A stretch of DNA of 64,000 nt from Caryophanales bacterium UBA5729 (GCA_002419505.1 DIGF01000012.1:345135-409134); one strand, 5' to 3'. Shown: positions 1 to 9,137, counted from the first letter of the stretch. Numbers and translations are program-made. Notes: generated from the letters alone by a model not told the origin.

Positions 1-952
1 AGAAACCTATTGGTTTTTGTTCAGCGACGATTTTTGCAAGATAGCGAATATAAATAGCTGGTTGAAATAGCTTTAACTCATAAGAGCCAATATTAATTAC
101 CCAGGCATTAAAGTTTGAAGAGGATCGATATGTTTCCTCAAGAATAAAAGTTATTGATGGCAGCAATATAACTGTGCCCATAAGAACTCCTAGAATCAAT
201 AAGCCCAGGAAAATTAATCCATCTTTAATAAATCTAAAGAATTTGAAATCTTCTTGTTTAAAATATTCAATCAAAAAAGCAAAAGCGACAAAAACAAGAA
301 CCATATAAGCTAAATAAAAATCATAAAAAACTATTGCCATCGCGAAAACAGGAACGATCCAAGCTTTCTTTTTAAGAAAATAATGAATGACTATTAGTGA
401 TAAAGGTAAATAAAAAATCATCGATAAAAATACTGGGAAGGCCATAAAACTTACCATGCCTCCACTTACTAAATAGAAAACGCTCATCCAAAAAATCGTT
501 CTATTTTTCATTCCTTTTAAATGAAAATAATATGCTAAAGCCATAACGCCTATAAATATTTTAAATAATTCAGTAATCGAATATGCTATTTCGGTTGGCA
601 TAATATAGCTTAAGATAAAAGTAATGAATGTAAATATATCTAGAGGGATATAATAAACATCAGAAAAAAACGAAGCCCCAAAATAATTGTTTAAATTGAA
701 CAATGATAAAGATCCGTCTTTGATTGACGCAATAAAATCCACCATTATCGTGTAATATTGAAGGATATCGTCAGAAAAATTTGTGTAAAAACTATTATTA
801 ATTAAAATAATACCGATTTGAATAAAAAATAAAATTGTAAAGGTAAATAAAGCAATGAATTTCAACGTCTTTTTTCGATTACTAAAAAGCGCGGTAAAGT
901 AATCTTGAAAAAGCGTTATGAAATTTGCTATTTTAAGTTTTAATACTTTCAT
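1..952 (-). CDS. YfhO-like multi-pass membrane protein, C-terminus outside the window
   Basis: About 317 codons are visible from an ATG at 952 reading leftward and the frame is open to the window edge, so the C-terminus is missing. The visible protein has a short cytoplasmic N-terminus, then many hydrophobic segments. An extracytoplasmic stretch (YFGASFFSDVYYIP) and later SGGMVSFMAF and DFYLAYMV resemble the YfhO family of GT-C-fold membrane proteins, some of which glycosylate lipoteichoic acid or other lipid-linked polymers at the outer membrane face. The family assignment rests on the topology and these short motifs; the substrate cannot be told. It is divergent from hflX and separated from it by 127 bases. 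Confidence 0.65.
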   Translation of the reverse strand, partial: MKVLKLKIANFITLFQDYFTALFSNRKKTLKFIALFTFTILFFIQIGIILINNSFYTNFSDDILQYYTIMVDFIASIKDGSLSLFNLNNYFGASFFSDVYYIPLDIFTFITFILSYIMPTEIAYSITELFKIFIGVMALAYYFHLKGMKNRTIFWMSVFYLVSGGMVSFMAFPVFLSMIFYLPLSLIVIHYFLKKKAWIVPVFAMAIVFYDFYLAYMVLVFVAFAFLIEYFKQEDFKFFRFIKDGLIFLGLLILGVLMGTVILLPSITFILEETYRSSSNFNAWVINIGSYELKLFQPAIYIRYLAKIVAEQKPIGF

Positions 953-1034
953 CTTTACTCCTATGTTGTATATTCATTGTTAGAATATTATATCATAATC
1001 TAAAATGATTATATAGTGAAAATTTAGACTTTAA

Positions 1035-1063
1035 TTGCATAAAAACTATATATAGCATATAAT
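1035..1063 (+). promoter_or_regulatory. hflX promoter
   Basis: TTGCAT (1035-1040), a 17-base spacer and a perfect TATAAT (1058-1063). The predicted RNA start is only about 10 bases before the hflX ATG, so the leader is little more than the ribosome site. Confidence 0.7.
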
Positions 1064-1079
1064 ATTCATAAGGTGAATT

Positions 1080-2318
1080 ATGGAAAAAGCAATTTTAGTT
1101 GGATTAGATATTGGTCATGACGAATTTTTTATAGAAACTATGGAAGAACTCAAGAATCTTTCAAAAGCTTGTAATGTTGAAGTTCTAGGTAGTTTAATTC
1201 AAAAAAAAGAAAAGCCCACTCCAAACTATTTTATTGGAGAAGGAAAAGTACAAGAATTAAAGGAAATGATTGATTTATACGACGCTAATGTCGTAATTTT
1301 TAACGATGAGCTTAGTCCTAGTCATATTAGAAATTTAGAACAAAAACTAGAAATAAAAGTAATTGATAGGACCGTATTGATCTTAGACATTTTTGCTAGA
1401 AGAGCTAAAACCAAAGAAGCAATGCTGCAAGTAGAGTTAGCTCAATCTCAATATATGCTTCCAAGAGTTGTTGGCATGTATAAATCTTTATCCAGACAGA
1501 AATCAGGAACCGGTTCTAAAGGCCCGGGGGAACAACAATTAGAGTTAGATCGAAGAGTTCTAAGAGATCGAATATCCCATTTAAAAAACGAACTTAAAGA
1601 ATTAGTTAAAGTAAGAAGAACTCAAAGAGAAAAAAGAAATAGAAGTACTATTAAGACTGTATCTTTAGCGGGTTACACAAATTCTGGAAAATCGACATTG
1701 ATGAATACTATTATCGATCACACTTTGAAACAAGACAAAACTCACACTTTTAGTGAAGATATGCTTTTTGCTACTTTAGAAACTAAAACCAGAAAAATTG
1801 AACTCGATAACAATAATAATTTTCTACTTACTGATACAGTAGGATTCATTAGAAAATTACCACATGATTTAATCGAAGCTTTTAAATCAACTTTAGAAGA
1901 AATTAATGAATCCTCTTTGATACTTCATGTAATCGATACCGCTAACCCTAATTTTGAACATCAGATTCAAACCGTTGAGTCAGTACTAGGTGATTTGGGA
2001 GTGAAAGATATTCCAATAATCTATGTCTATAATAAGGTAGATTTATTAGATGATATTCCCGTAATCTCGAGGAATAATACCATTTTAATTTCTGCGAAAA
2101 ATAATTATAACATCGATAGATTGCTCGTAATGATAAATGAAATGCTATATAAGAATTTCGATGTAGATTTATTGATACCTTTTAATGAAAGTAGTATCTA
2201 TTCTGAATTAAAAGAAAATGCAAAAATCTTAGAAACAAGTTATTTAGAGGATGGAATACACGTTAAAGCCAAGATAAATGAATATTATTACACGAAATAT
2301 AAGAATTATATAAATTAA
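1080..2318 (+). CDS. hflX: ribosome-associated GTPase HflX
   Basis: A 412-residue HflX GTPase, the family that binds the 50S subunit and splits stalled or heat-damaged ribosomes. It has the N-terminal HflX domain, the Gly-rich signature GTGSKGPGEQQLELDRR before the G domain, Walker A GYTNSGKST (198-206), G3 DTVGF (252-256) and G4 NKVD (318-321), then a short C-terminal domain. The length is normal for the family. The ATG is preceded by AAGGTG at suitable spacing. It is a single-gene unit with its own promoter and a shared terminator that also serves the convergent dusB. Confidence 0.95.
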   Translation: MEKAILVGLDIGHDEFFIETMEELKNLSKACNVEVLGSLIQKKEKPTPNYFIGEGKVQELKEMIDLYDANVVIFNDELSPSHIRNLEQKLEIKVIDRTVLILDIFARRAKTKEAMLQVELAQSQYMLPRVVGMYKSLSRQKSGTGSKGPGEQQLELDRRVLRDRISHLKNELKELVKVRRTQREKRNRSTIKTVSLAGYTNSGKSTLMNTIIDHTLKQDKTHTFSEDMLFATLETKTRKIELDNNNNFLLTDTVGFIRKLPHDLIEAFKSTLEEINESSLILHVIDTANPNFEHQIQTVESVLGDLGVKDIPIIYVYNKVDLLDDIPVISRNNTILISAKNNYNIDRLLVMINEMLYKNFDVDLLIPFNESSIYSELKENAKILETSYLEDGIHVKAKINEYYYTKYKNYIN

Positions 2319-2357
2319 AAAAAGCCATCAAAACTTAAATTTTTGATGGCTTTTTTA
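2318..2357. terminator. bidirectional terminator between hflX and dusB
   Basis: A 10-bp perfect stem GCCATCAAAA (2324-2333) / TTTTGATGGC (2341-2350) has a T-run on one side and an A-run on the other, so it works for both convergent genes. The dusB stop codon overlaps the T-run. Confidence 0.85.
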
Positions 2358-3332
2358 TTCCAATGAATCAAAATATCTATTGATTATATTTTTTATTTCT
2401 TCTATATTTTGCGCGTTAACGATTTCTGTTTTAATTTTTGAAGCTCCAGGTAACCCTTTTATATACCAAGCTCCGTGAGTTCTCATCTCGAGTGCAGCCA
2501 AATGTTCTCCTTTTAAATCAATTAAGTTTTGCAAGTGTTTTAAAAGGTATTTTCTTTTTGTATTGATACTGATATCTTTTTCGTATTCATTAGTTTCTAA
2601 ATAATCTACTGTTTGTTTTATTAACCATGGATTTCCAAGCAGTCCCCTGCCGATCATAATCGCATCACAATTCGTGTATTCTAACATGGATTTAGCATCT
2701 TCGGGACTTCTGATATCTCCATTACCTATCACTGGTATTTTAACCGCTGCTTTCACAGCTTTAATAACATCTAAATCTACTTTGCCGCTATACATGTCCG
2801 TCTTTGTTCTTCCATGCACAGCAATCATGCTAGCTCCTGCTTTTTCCATTAATTGAGCAAATTCAACTGCATTTATCGATTTGTGGTCCCAACCGCTTCT
2901 GATTTTTACTGTAACTGGTTTTTCGACAACTTTTACAATAGCACTTACTATTTCATAAGCTAATTCTGGTGTTGTCATAAGTTTAGATCCACTTCCTGAT
3001 TTAGTTACTTTTGGAACTGGGCACCCCATATTTATATCGATGATATCGCAATTGGAATCTTGATCAATTAATTTCGCGGCTTCTACCATAGTATAGATTT
3101 CATTTCCAAATATTTGTAAAGCTACTGGTTTTTCATAATCGAATACTTCTATCATATCTCTTGTTTTCTTGTTTTCATACAATAACCCTTTATCAGAGAT
3201 CATTTCTGTATAAATTAACCCTGCGCCAAACTCTTTTAAAATCAGTCTATAAGCTAAATTGGTAACTCCAGCCATAGGAGCTACAAATACTTGATTTTCA
3301 ATTATGACGTTATTGATTTTTAATTTACCCAC
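2355..3332 (-). CDS. dusB: tRNA-dihydrouridine synthase
   Basis: A 325-residue FMN-dependent Dus enzyme that reduces uridines in the D-loop of tRNA. The N-terminal FMN-barrel motif APMAGVTN, the active-site loop INMGCPVPKV (catalytic Cys104) and the phosphate-binding GNGDI and MIGRGLLGNPW segments are all present. I place the start at a GTG (3330-3332) preceded by AAAGGTG, because upstream codons in the same frame lie across the promoter and would add an unrelated hydrophobic leader. It reads toward hflX and shares its terminator. DusB fits best among Bacillota-type Dus subfamilies, but the subfamily is not certain. Confidence 0.92.
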   Translation of the reverse strand: MGKLKINNVIIENQVFVAPMAGVTNLAYRLILKEFGAGLIYTEMISDKGLLYENKKTRDMIEVFDYEKPVALQIFGNEIYTMVEAAKLIDQDSNCDIIDINMGCPVPKVTKSGSGSKLMTTPELAYEIVSAIVKVVEKPVTVKIRSGWDHKSINAVEFAQLMEKAGASMIAVHGRTKTDMYSGKVDLDVIKAVKAAVKIPVIGNGDIRSPEDAKSMLEYTNCDAIMIGRGLLGNPWLIKQTVDYLETNEYEKDISINTKRKYLLKHLQNLIDLKGEHLAALEMRTHGAWYIKGLPGASKIKTEIVNAQNIEEIKNIINRYFDSLE

Positions 3333-3353
3333 ATTATCACCTTTATTAAGACA

Positions 3354-3382
3354 ATTATAACTTATTAGTAACGAAAAAACAA
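3354..3382 (-). promoter_or_regulatory. dusB promoter
   Basis: On the minus strand TTGTTT (3382-3377), a 17-base spacer and TATAAT (3359-3354). It lies just upstream of the GTG start at 3332, which supports that start. Confidence 0.6.
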
Positions 3383-3406
3383 AATATTCGATTTCTTGAT
3401 TGTCTA

Positions 3407-3415
3407 TGATATAAT
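3407..3415 (+). promoter_or_regulatory. hslO extended -10 promoter
   Basis: TGATATAAT, an extended -10 element. No good -35 is seen. It is divergent from dusB. Confidence 0.6.
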
Positions 3416-3438
3416 ACAATACGAAGTGGAGTGATAAA

Positions 3439-4302
3439 ATGAATGATTATTTAGTTAAAGCTTATGCTTTTAACGGCACTGCTCGTATATATGCAGCAAC
3501 TACAACTAATTTAGTGGAAGAAGCTAGACTTATTCATGATACATATCCAGCTGCTAGTGCAGCTTTTGGTAGAGTCTTAACCGCATCCTTAATAATGGGA
3601 GCTATGTATAAAGGCGATCAAACCTTAACGATCCGAATCGATGGCGGCGGACCTATAGGTAAAATCATCGCTTCTGTTAATGCTAATGGCGTTGTAAAAG
3701 GGGTTGTTGAAAACCCTCATGTTCATATCAGCGATAAGAACAAATTAGCGGTCGGTATGATTGTTGGTAATAATGGATTTATCCACGTTACCAAAGACTT
3801 GAAAGTCAGAGATGTATTTACCTCTTCTTCTGAAATACAGACTGGAGAAATTGCTGATGACTTTACTTATTATTTTGCAAAAAGCGAGCAAATTCCTTCT
3901 TCGGTAGGGCTCGGCGTTTTAGTTAATGAAAACAATGAAGTTTTTGCTAGTGGCGGTTTTATTGTCCAAGCTATGCCGGGAATAAAAGATGAAACTATAG
4001 TTAAAATTGAAGAAAATATTAAATCGATGCCTCCTGTTTCAGAATTGATAAAAAATAACAACAAACCCGAAGATATAATTAGTTTAATAACAAAAGGCGA
4101 ACATGAAATTGTTGAAGAAATGCCTTTAAAATATGCTTGTGATTGTTCTAGAGAAAGATTTCATGACGGTTTAGCGACTTTAAACAAAAAAGATCTTAAA
4201 TCCTTGATTGAAAGTAATGAATCAGTTGAAATAGTTTGTGAATTTTGTAAAACGAAATATAAATTCAGCGTTGAAGAATTAAAAAAAATAAATACAAAAT
4301 AA
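3439..4302 (+). CDS. hslO: redox-regulated chaperone Hsp33
   Basis: A 287-residue Hsp33 homologue, a holdase activated when oxidants release zinc from its C-terminal switch. The four zinc ligands are in place as CDC (Cys234, Cys236) and CEFC (Cys267, Cys270), and the N-terminal chaperone domain contains the family stretches GRVLTASLIMGAMYKG and IRIDGGGPIGKI. The length is typical. The ATG follows GTGGAGTG. It is monocistronic: its own extended -10 promoter lies upstream and a strong hairpin shared with glyA follows directly. Confidence 0.96.
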   Translation: MNDYLVKAYAFNGTARIYAATTTNLVEEARLIHDTYPAASAAFGRVLTASLIMGAMYKGDQTLTIRIDGGGPIGKIIASVNANGVVKGVVENPHVHISDKNKLAVGMIVGNNGFIHVTKDLKVRDVFTSSSEIQTGEIADDFTYYFAKSEQIPSSVGLGVLVNENNEVFASGGFIVQAMPGIKDETIVKIEENIKSMPPVSELIKNNNKPEDIISLITKGEHEIVEEMPLKYACDCSRERFHDGLATLNKKDLKSLIESNESVEIVCEFCKTKYKFSVEELKKINTK

Positions 4303-4336
4303 AACAGTTTGCGATTACACGCAAACTGTTTTTTTA
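4302..4336. terminator. bidirectional terminator between hslO and glyA
   Basis: An 11-bp perfect stem AAACAGTTTGC (4302-4312) / GCAAACTGTTT (4321-4331) is followed by T's and preceded by A's, so it serves both convergent genes. Confidence 0.85.
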
Positions 4337-5572
4337 ATATGGTAAAGGATATTTATCAGTTAAAACTTTAACTCTTTTCTTAACTTCTTCTAAAATCTCT
4401 TCTGATTCAGGATTCATTAAAATCATATCTATTAAAAGTGCTACTTCAATAAAGTCTTTTTCTTTAAACCCTCTTGTGGTCATCGCTGGCGTTCCTAACC
4501 TAATTCCGCTAGTAACAAAAGGTTTTTTGGTATCATAAGGAATAGTATTCTTATTGCAAGTAATATTTGCTAAATCCAATAATGCTTCTGCTTTTTTCCC
4601 CGACATATTAGCTTTAGATAAAACATCTAAAAGTAACAAATGGTTATCAGTGCCATTGCTTACTACGTGATACCCTAATTCAATAAATTTTTCAGCGAAA
4701 ACTTTTGCGTTTTTAACGACTTGTTTTTGATATTCAATAAATTCTGGTTTTAATGCTTCTTTAAAAGCTGCAGCTTTCGCTGCGATTATATGCATTAAAG
4801 GTCCGCCTTGAATTCCTGGAAAAATCACTCTATCAACATTTTTAGCTATTTCTTCATTGTTTGTGAGAATTATTCCGCCCCTTGGGCCTCTAAGCGTTTT
4901 GTGAGTTGTAGAAGTTACAATATCCGCATAATCACATGGGTTTGGATGTAATTTGGCGGCAACAAGTCCGGCAATATGAGCCATATCAACCATCAACATT
5001 GCATCAACTTTATCACAGATTTCTCTAAATCGCTTAAAATCTAGAATTCTTGGATAAGCACTTGCTCCAGCAACAATTAATTTAGGTTTAATTTCCAAAG
5101 CCTGACGTTCAAAATCTTCATAATCAATCATTTCTGTTTCTTTATCGACAAAATAAGGATGAAACTCATAATCAATCCCACTGAAACTTAGTGGATGCCC
5201 GTGAGTTAAATGTCCGCCTTGATCTAAGGCCATTCCCATTACTTTATCTCCAGGGTTTAAAATCGCTCTGTAAGCTCCCATATTAGCGGTAGAACCGGAG
5301 TGAGCCTGAACATTAGCAAACTTAACATTAAACAATTCTTTAATTCTTTCTCTCGCTAAATCTTCTGCTTCATCAACAAATTCACACCCTCCATAATATC
5401 TCTTACCTGGATATCCCTCAGCGTATTTGTTTGTTAATACACTACCATCAGCTTCTAAAACAGCTAAAGAAACGAAATTTTCTGATGCGATTAATTCGAT
5501 GTGAGATTGTTGCCTTTGTAACTCTTTTTGAATGACATTAAAAAGTTCATTATCTTGATTCTTTAGATACAT
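4334..5572 (-). CDS. glyA: serine hydroxymethyltransferase
   Basis: A 412-residue PLP enzyme that interconverts serine and glycine while loading one-carbon units on tetrahydrofolate. The PLP lysine is Lys225 in TTHKTLRGPRGG, and HSGSTANMGAY and the VDMAHIAGLV segment are conserved. The start is the ATG at 5572 with AAAAAAGGAG six bases upstream; a longer in-frame version would run into rsmA. It is the last gene of the dagK-rnmV-rsmA-glyA operon, one base after the rsmA stop. With folD at 27 kb it supplies one-carbon units for purine synthesis (purA and purB are also in the window). Confidence 0.97.
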   Translation of the reverse strand: MYLKNQDNELFNVIQKELQRQQSHIELIASENFVSLAVLEADGSVLTNKYAEGYPGKRYYGGCEFVDEAEDLARERIKELFNVKFANVQAHSGSTANMGAYRAILNPGDKVMGMALDQGGHLTHGHPLSFSGIDYEFHPYFVDKETEMIDYEDFERQALEIKPKLIVAGASAYPRILDFKRFREICDKVDAMLMVDMAHIAGLVAAKLHPNPCDYADIVTSTTHKTLRGPRGGIILTNNEEIAKNVDRVIFPGIQGGPLMHIIAAKAAAFKEALKPEFIEYQKQVVKNAKVFAEKFIELGYHVVSNGTDNHLLLLDVLSKANMSGKKAEALLDLANITCNKNTIPYDTKKPFVTSGIRLGTPAMTTRGFKEKDFIEVALLIDMILMNPESEEILEEVKKRVKVLTDKYPLPY

Positions 5573-5573
5573 T

Positions 5574-6431
5574 TTATTCTCCTTTTTTAAAATCTTCATA
5601 AATATTTTTAAATTCTTCTAAGCTCAAAGCTTCTCCTCTTATTGTATCAATAATATTGTTTCTTGCAAGCAAATTCTTAAAATATTCCTTGGCGAATTCT
5701 CTATAACCGTCTGATAGATTATTTACTAGAGTTTTTCTTCTTTGGCTAAAAGCTTTATGAACAAAATTATAGAAATCTTTATTTTCATTTAGTTGATTTT
5801 GCTTTTTTCGTTCTAAGCGAACTATCGCAGAATCAACTTGTGGTTTCGGTTTAAAAACCGTCTTAGGAACTTTAAACAAAAGTCTTGCGTGTGTTTGGTC
5901 TTGAATGATAATACTAAGAGCATTGTAGTCTTTATTATTAGGTTTTGAAGTAAGCCTTCGAGCAACTTCAAGTTGCATCATCAAGGTCAATGTCTTTATG
6001 TTTTGGCTCTCCTCGAGTATTTTCATAATAATTGGCGTAGTAATGTGATATGGCAAATTACTAATAACATCCACTGTACTAGATCCATCAAGGTAGTCAT
6101 TAATATCTTGATCAATATTTACTTTCAGGAAGTCTTGATTTAGTATTTTCACATTTTTACTATCATGAAAAAATTTGTTTAATATTGGAATTAAATCTCT
6201 ATCGACTTCATATATCAAAACTTTTTTTGCGATTTTTACTATATGTTTAGTTAAAGCGCCAAGCCCTGGCCCAATCTCAATTACATAAGACTCTTGGTTT
6301 ATGTTTGACTCTTTGATAATATTTTTTATAATGTTTTCATCTAGTAGAAAGTTTTGACTAAATTTCTTCTTAATAAAAAAATTATCTTGATCGACAATTT
6401 TTTTTGCTTCTAAATTATGATTGTTTTTCAT
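5574..6431 (-). CDS. rsmA: 16S rRNA adenine dimethyltransferase
   Basis: A 285-residue KsgA/RsmA that dimethylates two adenines in helix 45 of 16S rRNA. KFSQNFL (23-29) and the SAM site EIGPGLG (52-58) are present, followed by NLPYHITTPI, the NLPY catalytic motif of N6-adenine methylases, and a C-terminal helical domain with FSQRRKTL. The start overlaps the end of rnmV by 17 bases and no strong ribosome site sits in front of it, so translation is probably coupled. The rnmV-rsmA pairing is conserved in many Bacillota. Confidence 0.95.
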   Translation of the reverse strand: MKNNHNLEAKKIVDQDNFFIKKKFSQNFLLDENIIKNIIKESNINQESYVIEIGPGLGALTKHIVKIAKKVLIYEVDRDLIPILNKFFHDSKNVKILNQDFLKVNIDQDINDYLDGSSTVDVISNLPYHITTPIIMKILEESQNIKTLTLMMQLEVARRLTSKPNNKDYNALSIIIQDQTHARLLFKVPKTVFKPKPQVDSAIVRLERKKQNQLNENKDFYNFVHKAFSQRRKTLVNNLSDGYREFAKEYFKNLLARNNIIDTIRGEALSLEEFKNIYEDFKKGE

Positions 6432-6960
6432 TTATAATTTGATCAATCCTTTCTAAATCAATGCTAAGCAGATTTAAATATTTTAAGAATGTTTTACCGT
6501 TACAAAAAGGTATATTTAATTTTTGACAAACAAACTTCCTCAATTCTTTTGAGTTTGTATTGTCAATTAAATTCCTGACATAAATGTCCTTACGAACTAC
6601 AGTTTTTAAATTGTATTCGATAGTTAGTAGTCTTTCTAGCGCTTCTATTATATCTTTATTTTTTGCGTGTTCTATACCCACTTTGGTTTTACTATTGTTT
6701 AACGCCTTTTCTTTGTCTATATAAGCAATTTTAAACTTTCCTTGTGTTTCCATTATTTTTTGCGTGATTCTTTTTCCCGGATAGTCAGGGTCTAAAAATA
6801 AAATAACTTCTTTTAACAAGCTAGTTTCATAAATTAAGTTTAATGTTTCTCGAGAGATTTCGCTACCATTAGTAACAATACATTCGATATCTGGGTAAAC
6901 TGATTTTATTTTTTGTTCATCATGGTAACCTTCTACAACGATTACTTGCTGATAACTCAT
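6415..6960 (-). CDS. rnmV: ribonuclease M5
   Basis: A 181-residue Toprim-fold nuclease that matures the 5S rRNA precursor. The catalytic glutamate is Glu10 in VVEGYHDE and the DxD acidic pair is Asp57/Asp59 in FLDPDYPGKRI. The C-terminal part ends in the helical region typical of RNase M5. Its ATG overlaps the dagK stop as ATGA, so the two are translationally coupled, and it overlaps rsmA downstream. It sits in a leftward four-gene operon. Confidence 0.93.
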   Translation of the reverse strand: MSYQQVIVVEGYHDEQKIKSVYPDIECIVTNGSEISRETLNLIYETSLLKEVILFLDPDYPGKRITQKIMETQGKFKIAYIDKEKALNNSKTKVGIEHAKNKDIIEALERLLTIEYNLKTVVRKDIYVRNLIDNTNSKELRKFVCQKLNIPFCNGKTFLKYLNLLSIDLERIDQIINEKQS

Positions 6961-7865
6961 TGGTTTTTAAAATACCTTTTCTTAATTTTTTCCGGAACTA
7001 CTATTTCAATTGCTTGTTTATTAACTTCCACAATTTGATTACCTTTTCCGCCATATTCACCATCAATATTCCAACTAGCTTTTGAACTAGTTCTAATTTC
7101 CATCTTATTGGTTTTAAACCTTGATACTAAAGGGGTTGACCAAAAAGGGAAAATATATGAAAAAACATACAAAATGAAGTTGAATGGATAAATATTACGA
7201 TATAAAACAACATTAACTAGTCCATCATCTAAACTAGGTTTGTAGATCATATTGATACCGGCAACTCTTTTAGAATTTATAATTAACATTAAGGAATATA
7301 CCCCTCTATTAAAAGTTCCGTCATGGTATATTCTCATTCTCATTTTAGGAATGGTAAATATCTCTTCAACAGCCTTAATCAAATAAGCAAAATATCCAAA
7401 TTTTTTCTTGAGCTTAGAGTCTGTTACATAACTAATATCAATAAACGCACCAGTTCCGGTAACATAACAAGAATATCTTTCATTTGTTTGTACAACATCC
7501 ATCTTTACTAAACTACCAGTAAACATAATATTAAGAGATTTAGTAATATTTTTCGATAAGCCCAAACTCATCCCGATATCACAACAAGTCCCGGTAGGTA
7601 TATATCCTATTTTTGGACGTTTTTCGTATTTCATTAAACCATTTACACACTCATTAAAAGTTCCGTCTCCCCCGACAATTATAATCATGTCGAAGTTTTC
7701 TTCACAAGCTTGTTCAACTAATTGAGTTGCGTGATTCGGATAATCAGTTTTGCGGACAAAAATATCATGAAATTTCGGTTCAATTATTTTCATGACCTCA
7801 ACTAATTTATTTTCGAAATTTTGCTTTCCGCTTTTAGGATTGTAAATTAACATTACTTTTTTCAC
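6957..7865 (-). CDS. dagK: diacylglycerol kinase-family lipid kinase
   Basis: A 302-residue lipid kinase of the DagK/YegS/BmrU family, expected to phosphorylate diacylglycerol or a similar lipid for phospholipid recycling. The nucleotide-binding signature VGGDGTFNE (64-72) follows the N-terminal YNPKSGK; a second motif YIPTGTCCDIG is also seen, where most members have GTxND. The start is a GTG (7865-7863) with AGGTG five bases upstream, close behind an extended -10 promoter. It is the first gene of a leftward operon with rnmV, rsmA and glyA. The exact lipid is not determined by sequence. Confidence 0.88.
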   Translation of the reverse strand: MKKVMLIYNPKSGKQNFENKLVEVMKIIEPKFHDIFVRKTDYPNHATQLVEQACEENFDMIIIVGGDGTFNECVNGLMKYEKRPKIGYIPTGTCCDIGMSLGLSKNITKSLNIMFTGSLVKMDVVQTNERYSCYVTGTGAFIDISYVTDSKLKKKFGYFAYLIKAVEEIFTIPKMRMRIYHDGTFNRGVYSLMLIINSKRVAGINMIYKPSLDDGLVNVVLYRNIYPFNFILYVFSYIFPFWSTPLVSRFKTNKMEIRTSSKASWNIDGEYGGKGNQIVEVNKQAIEIVVPEKIKKRYFKNQ

Positions 7866-7880
7866 GCAATCACCTAATTA

Positions 7881-7889
7881 ATTATATCA
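7881..7889 (-). promoter_or_regulatory. dagK operon extended -10 promoter
   Basis: TGATATAAT on the minus strand, ending 15 bases before the GTG start of dagK. Confidence 0.65.
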
Positions 7890-7969
7890 TAAGCTCATTT
7901 AAAATAAAATGTAAGCATATAACTAATGAAACTAATATTAAAAAAAATTGCTGTTTTCGGCAGAAATTT

Positions 7970-7978
7970 TGATATAAT
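7970..7978 (+). promoter_or_regulatory. HAD phosphatase gene extended -10 promoter
   Basis: TGATATAAT. It lies 17 bases before the TTG at 7995, the same geometry as at hflX, and rules out the upstream ATG at 7926 as the main start. Confidence 0.65.
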
Positions 7979-7994
7979 TAAATTGGTGATTGAT

Positions 7995-8645
7995 TTGAGC
8001 AAAATAAATACAGTTTTATTTGATCTTGATGGTACTCTAGTTAATTCTAATGAAATTATCATTGAGTCATTTAAACAAACTTTGGAGCATTTTCAACCAA
8101 ATAAGAATTATTCAAGACGACAATTAATTGAGATGATTGGTCCTCCGCTTAAAGAAACTTTTAAAATAGTTAGTGAAGATGAGGAGAAAATCAAAGAAAT
8201 GATTAATTTTTATCGTTCTTTTTATACAAAACATGAATTTGAATACATAAAACTTTATGAAAACGTAATTGAAACTTTAGAAATACTTAAAAATATGAAC
8301 ATTAATTTAGGAATCGTTACAACAAAATTTAAAGAATCCGCTATGCCTTCTATTATTAACTTTGGGATTGATAAATATATAAAAAACTATGCCTTTTTAG
8401 GCAGCGTTCCAGAACACAAGCCTGATCCCAAACCCATACATCATGTTTTAAACCAATTTTCAAACGTTGATAAAGCTGTAATGATTGGTGATAATCCATC
8501 TGATATATTAGCTGGTAAAAACGCAGATATCTATACTTGTGGAATTGAATGGTCATTAATAAAAGAAAAATTACTTGAAACAAAACCTGATTTTTGGATT
8601 GAAAACTATACAGAAATAATAGATATAATAAATTTGGAGGTATGA
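7995..8645 (+). CDS. HAD-superfamily phosphatase (Gph/PpaX-like)
   Basis: A 216-residue HAD hydrolase. Motif I is FDLDGTLVNS (nucleophile Asp10, acid Asp12), a cap domain follows, and the last motif is MIGDNPSDILAGKNA. The closest relatives by layout are phosphoglycolate phosphatase and the pyrophosphatase PpaX, which cannot be separated here. I chose the TTG at 7995 because GGTG sits six bases upstream and a strong extended -10 box lies inside any longer version; a GTG at 7986 is the alternative. The stop codon TGA overlaps the ribosome site of the HIT gene that follows one base later. Confidence 0.85.
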   Translation: MSKINTVLFDLDGTLVNSNEIIIESFKQTLEHFQPNKNYSRRQLIEMIGPPLKETFKIVSEDEEKIKEMINFYRSFYTKHEFEYIKLYENVIETLEILKNMNINLGIVTTKFKESAMPSIINFGIDKYIKNYAFLGSVPEHKPDPKPIHHVLNQFSNVDKAVMIGDNPSDILAGKNADIYTCGIEWSLIKEKLLETKPDFWIENYTEIIDIINLEV

Positions 8646-8646
8646 T

Positions 8647-9057
8647 ATGGATTGTATTTTTTGCAGAATTATTAATGGGGAGATTCCCGCTTACAAAATC
8701 TATGAAGACGATAATTTAATTGCTATTTTAGACATTTCGCAAGCTACAAAAGGACATACTTTATTGATATCCAAAAAACACCGAAAAAATCTCTATGAAG
8801 TTGAAAATGATTTAGCTGGTAAGATTTTTTCTGTTGTACCACAAATTGCAAATGCAATTAAAAGCGCATTTAATCCAATTGGTTTAAATGTTTTGATTAA
8901 CACCGAAAAGCCATTGCAAACTGTTAATCATTTTCATATTCACTTAATTCCGCGTTACGAAAAAGACCAATTTGATGTAGAATTTATCAATAATCAGTCC
9001 TCAATGAATAAGGAATTATACGATGATATTAAAAAGGCAATAATAACATACTTATAG
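8647..9057 (+). CDS. HIT family protein (histidine triad nucleotide hydrolase)
   Basis: A 136-residue HIT protein. The triad HFHIHL has His95, His97 and His99, and the N-terminal CIFCRI...IPAYKIYEDD is the standard Hit/HinT start. Family members hydrolyse adenosine phosphoramidates and related nucleotides. The ATG is preceded by GGAGG that overlaps the end of the upstream phosphatase gene, so the two form a two-gene operon. The length is typical and nothing is missing. Confidence 0.93.
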   Translation: MDCIFCRIINGEIPAYKIYEDDNLIAILDISQATKGHTLLISKKHRKNLYEVENDLAGKIFSVVPQIANAIKSAFNPIGLNVLINTEKPLQTVNHFHIHLIPRYEKDQFDVEFINNQSSMNKELYDDIKKAIITYL

Positions 9058-9060
9058 TAA

Positions 9061-9092
9061 GAAGTGATTCCGTTGCGAATCACTTCTTTTTT
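9061..9092 (+). terminator. terminator of the HIT operon
   Basis: Stem GAAGTGATTC (9061-9070) / GAATCACTTC (9077-9086) with a six-base loop, followed by six T's. Confidence 0.85.
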
Positions 9093-9110
9093 CATCTAAC
9101 TATCATAAAA

Positions 9111-9137
9111 AGAAAAAGCGATGTTATTCATCGCTTT
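9111..9137 (-). terminator. terminator overlapping the end of pth
   Basis: Stem AAAGCGATG (9115-9123) / CATCGCTTT (9129-9137) with a T-rich tail on the minus strand. The pth stop codon lies in the loop. Confidence 0.8.

Noticed and set aside
3333..3419. Longer N-terminus for dusB
   Set aside because: The added residues are not Dus-like and cover the promoter; the GTG at 3332 has a good ribosome site.
7926..7994. Upstream ATG at 7926 as the start of the HAD phosphatase
   Set aside because: It has no ribosome site, and a strong extended -10 promoter lies downstream of it.
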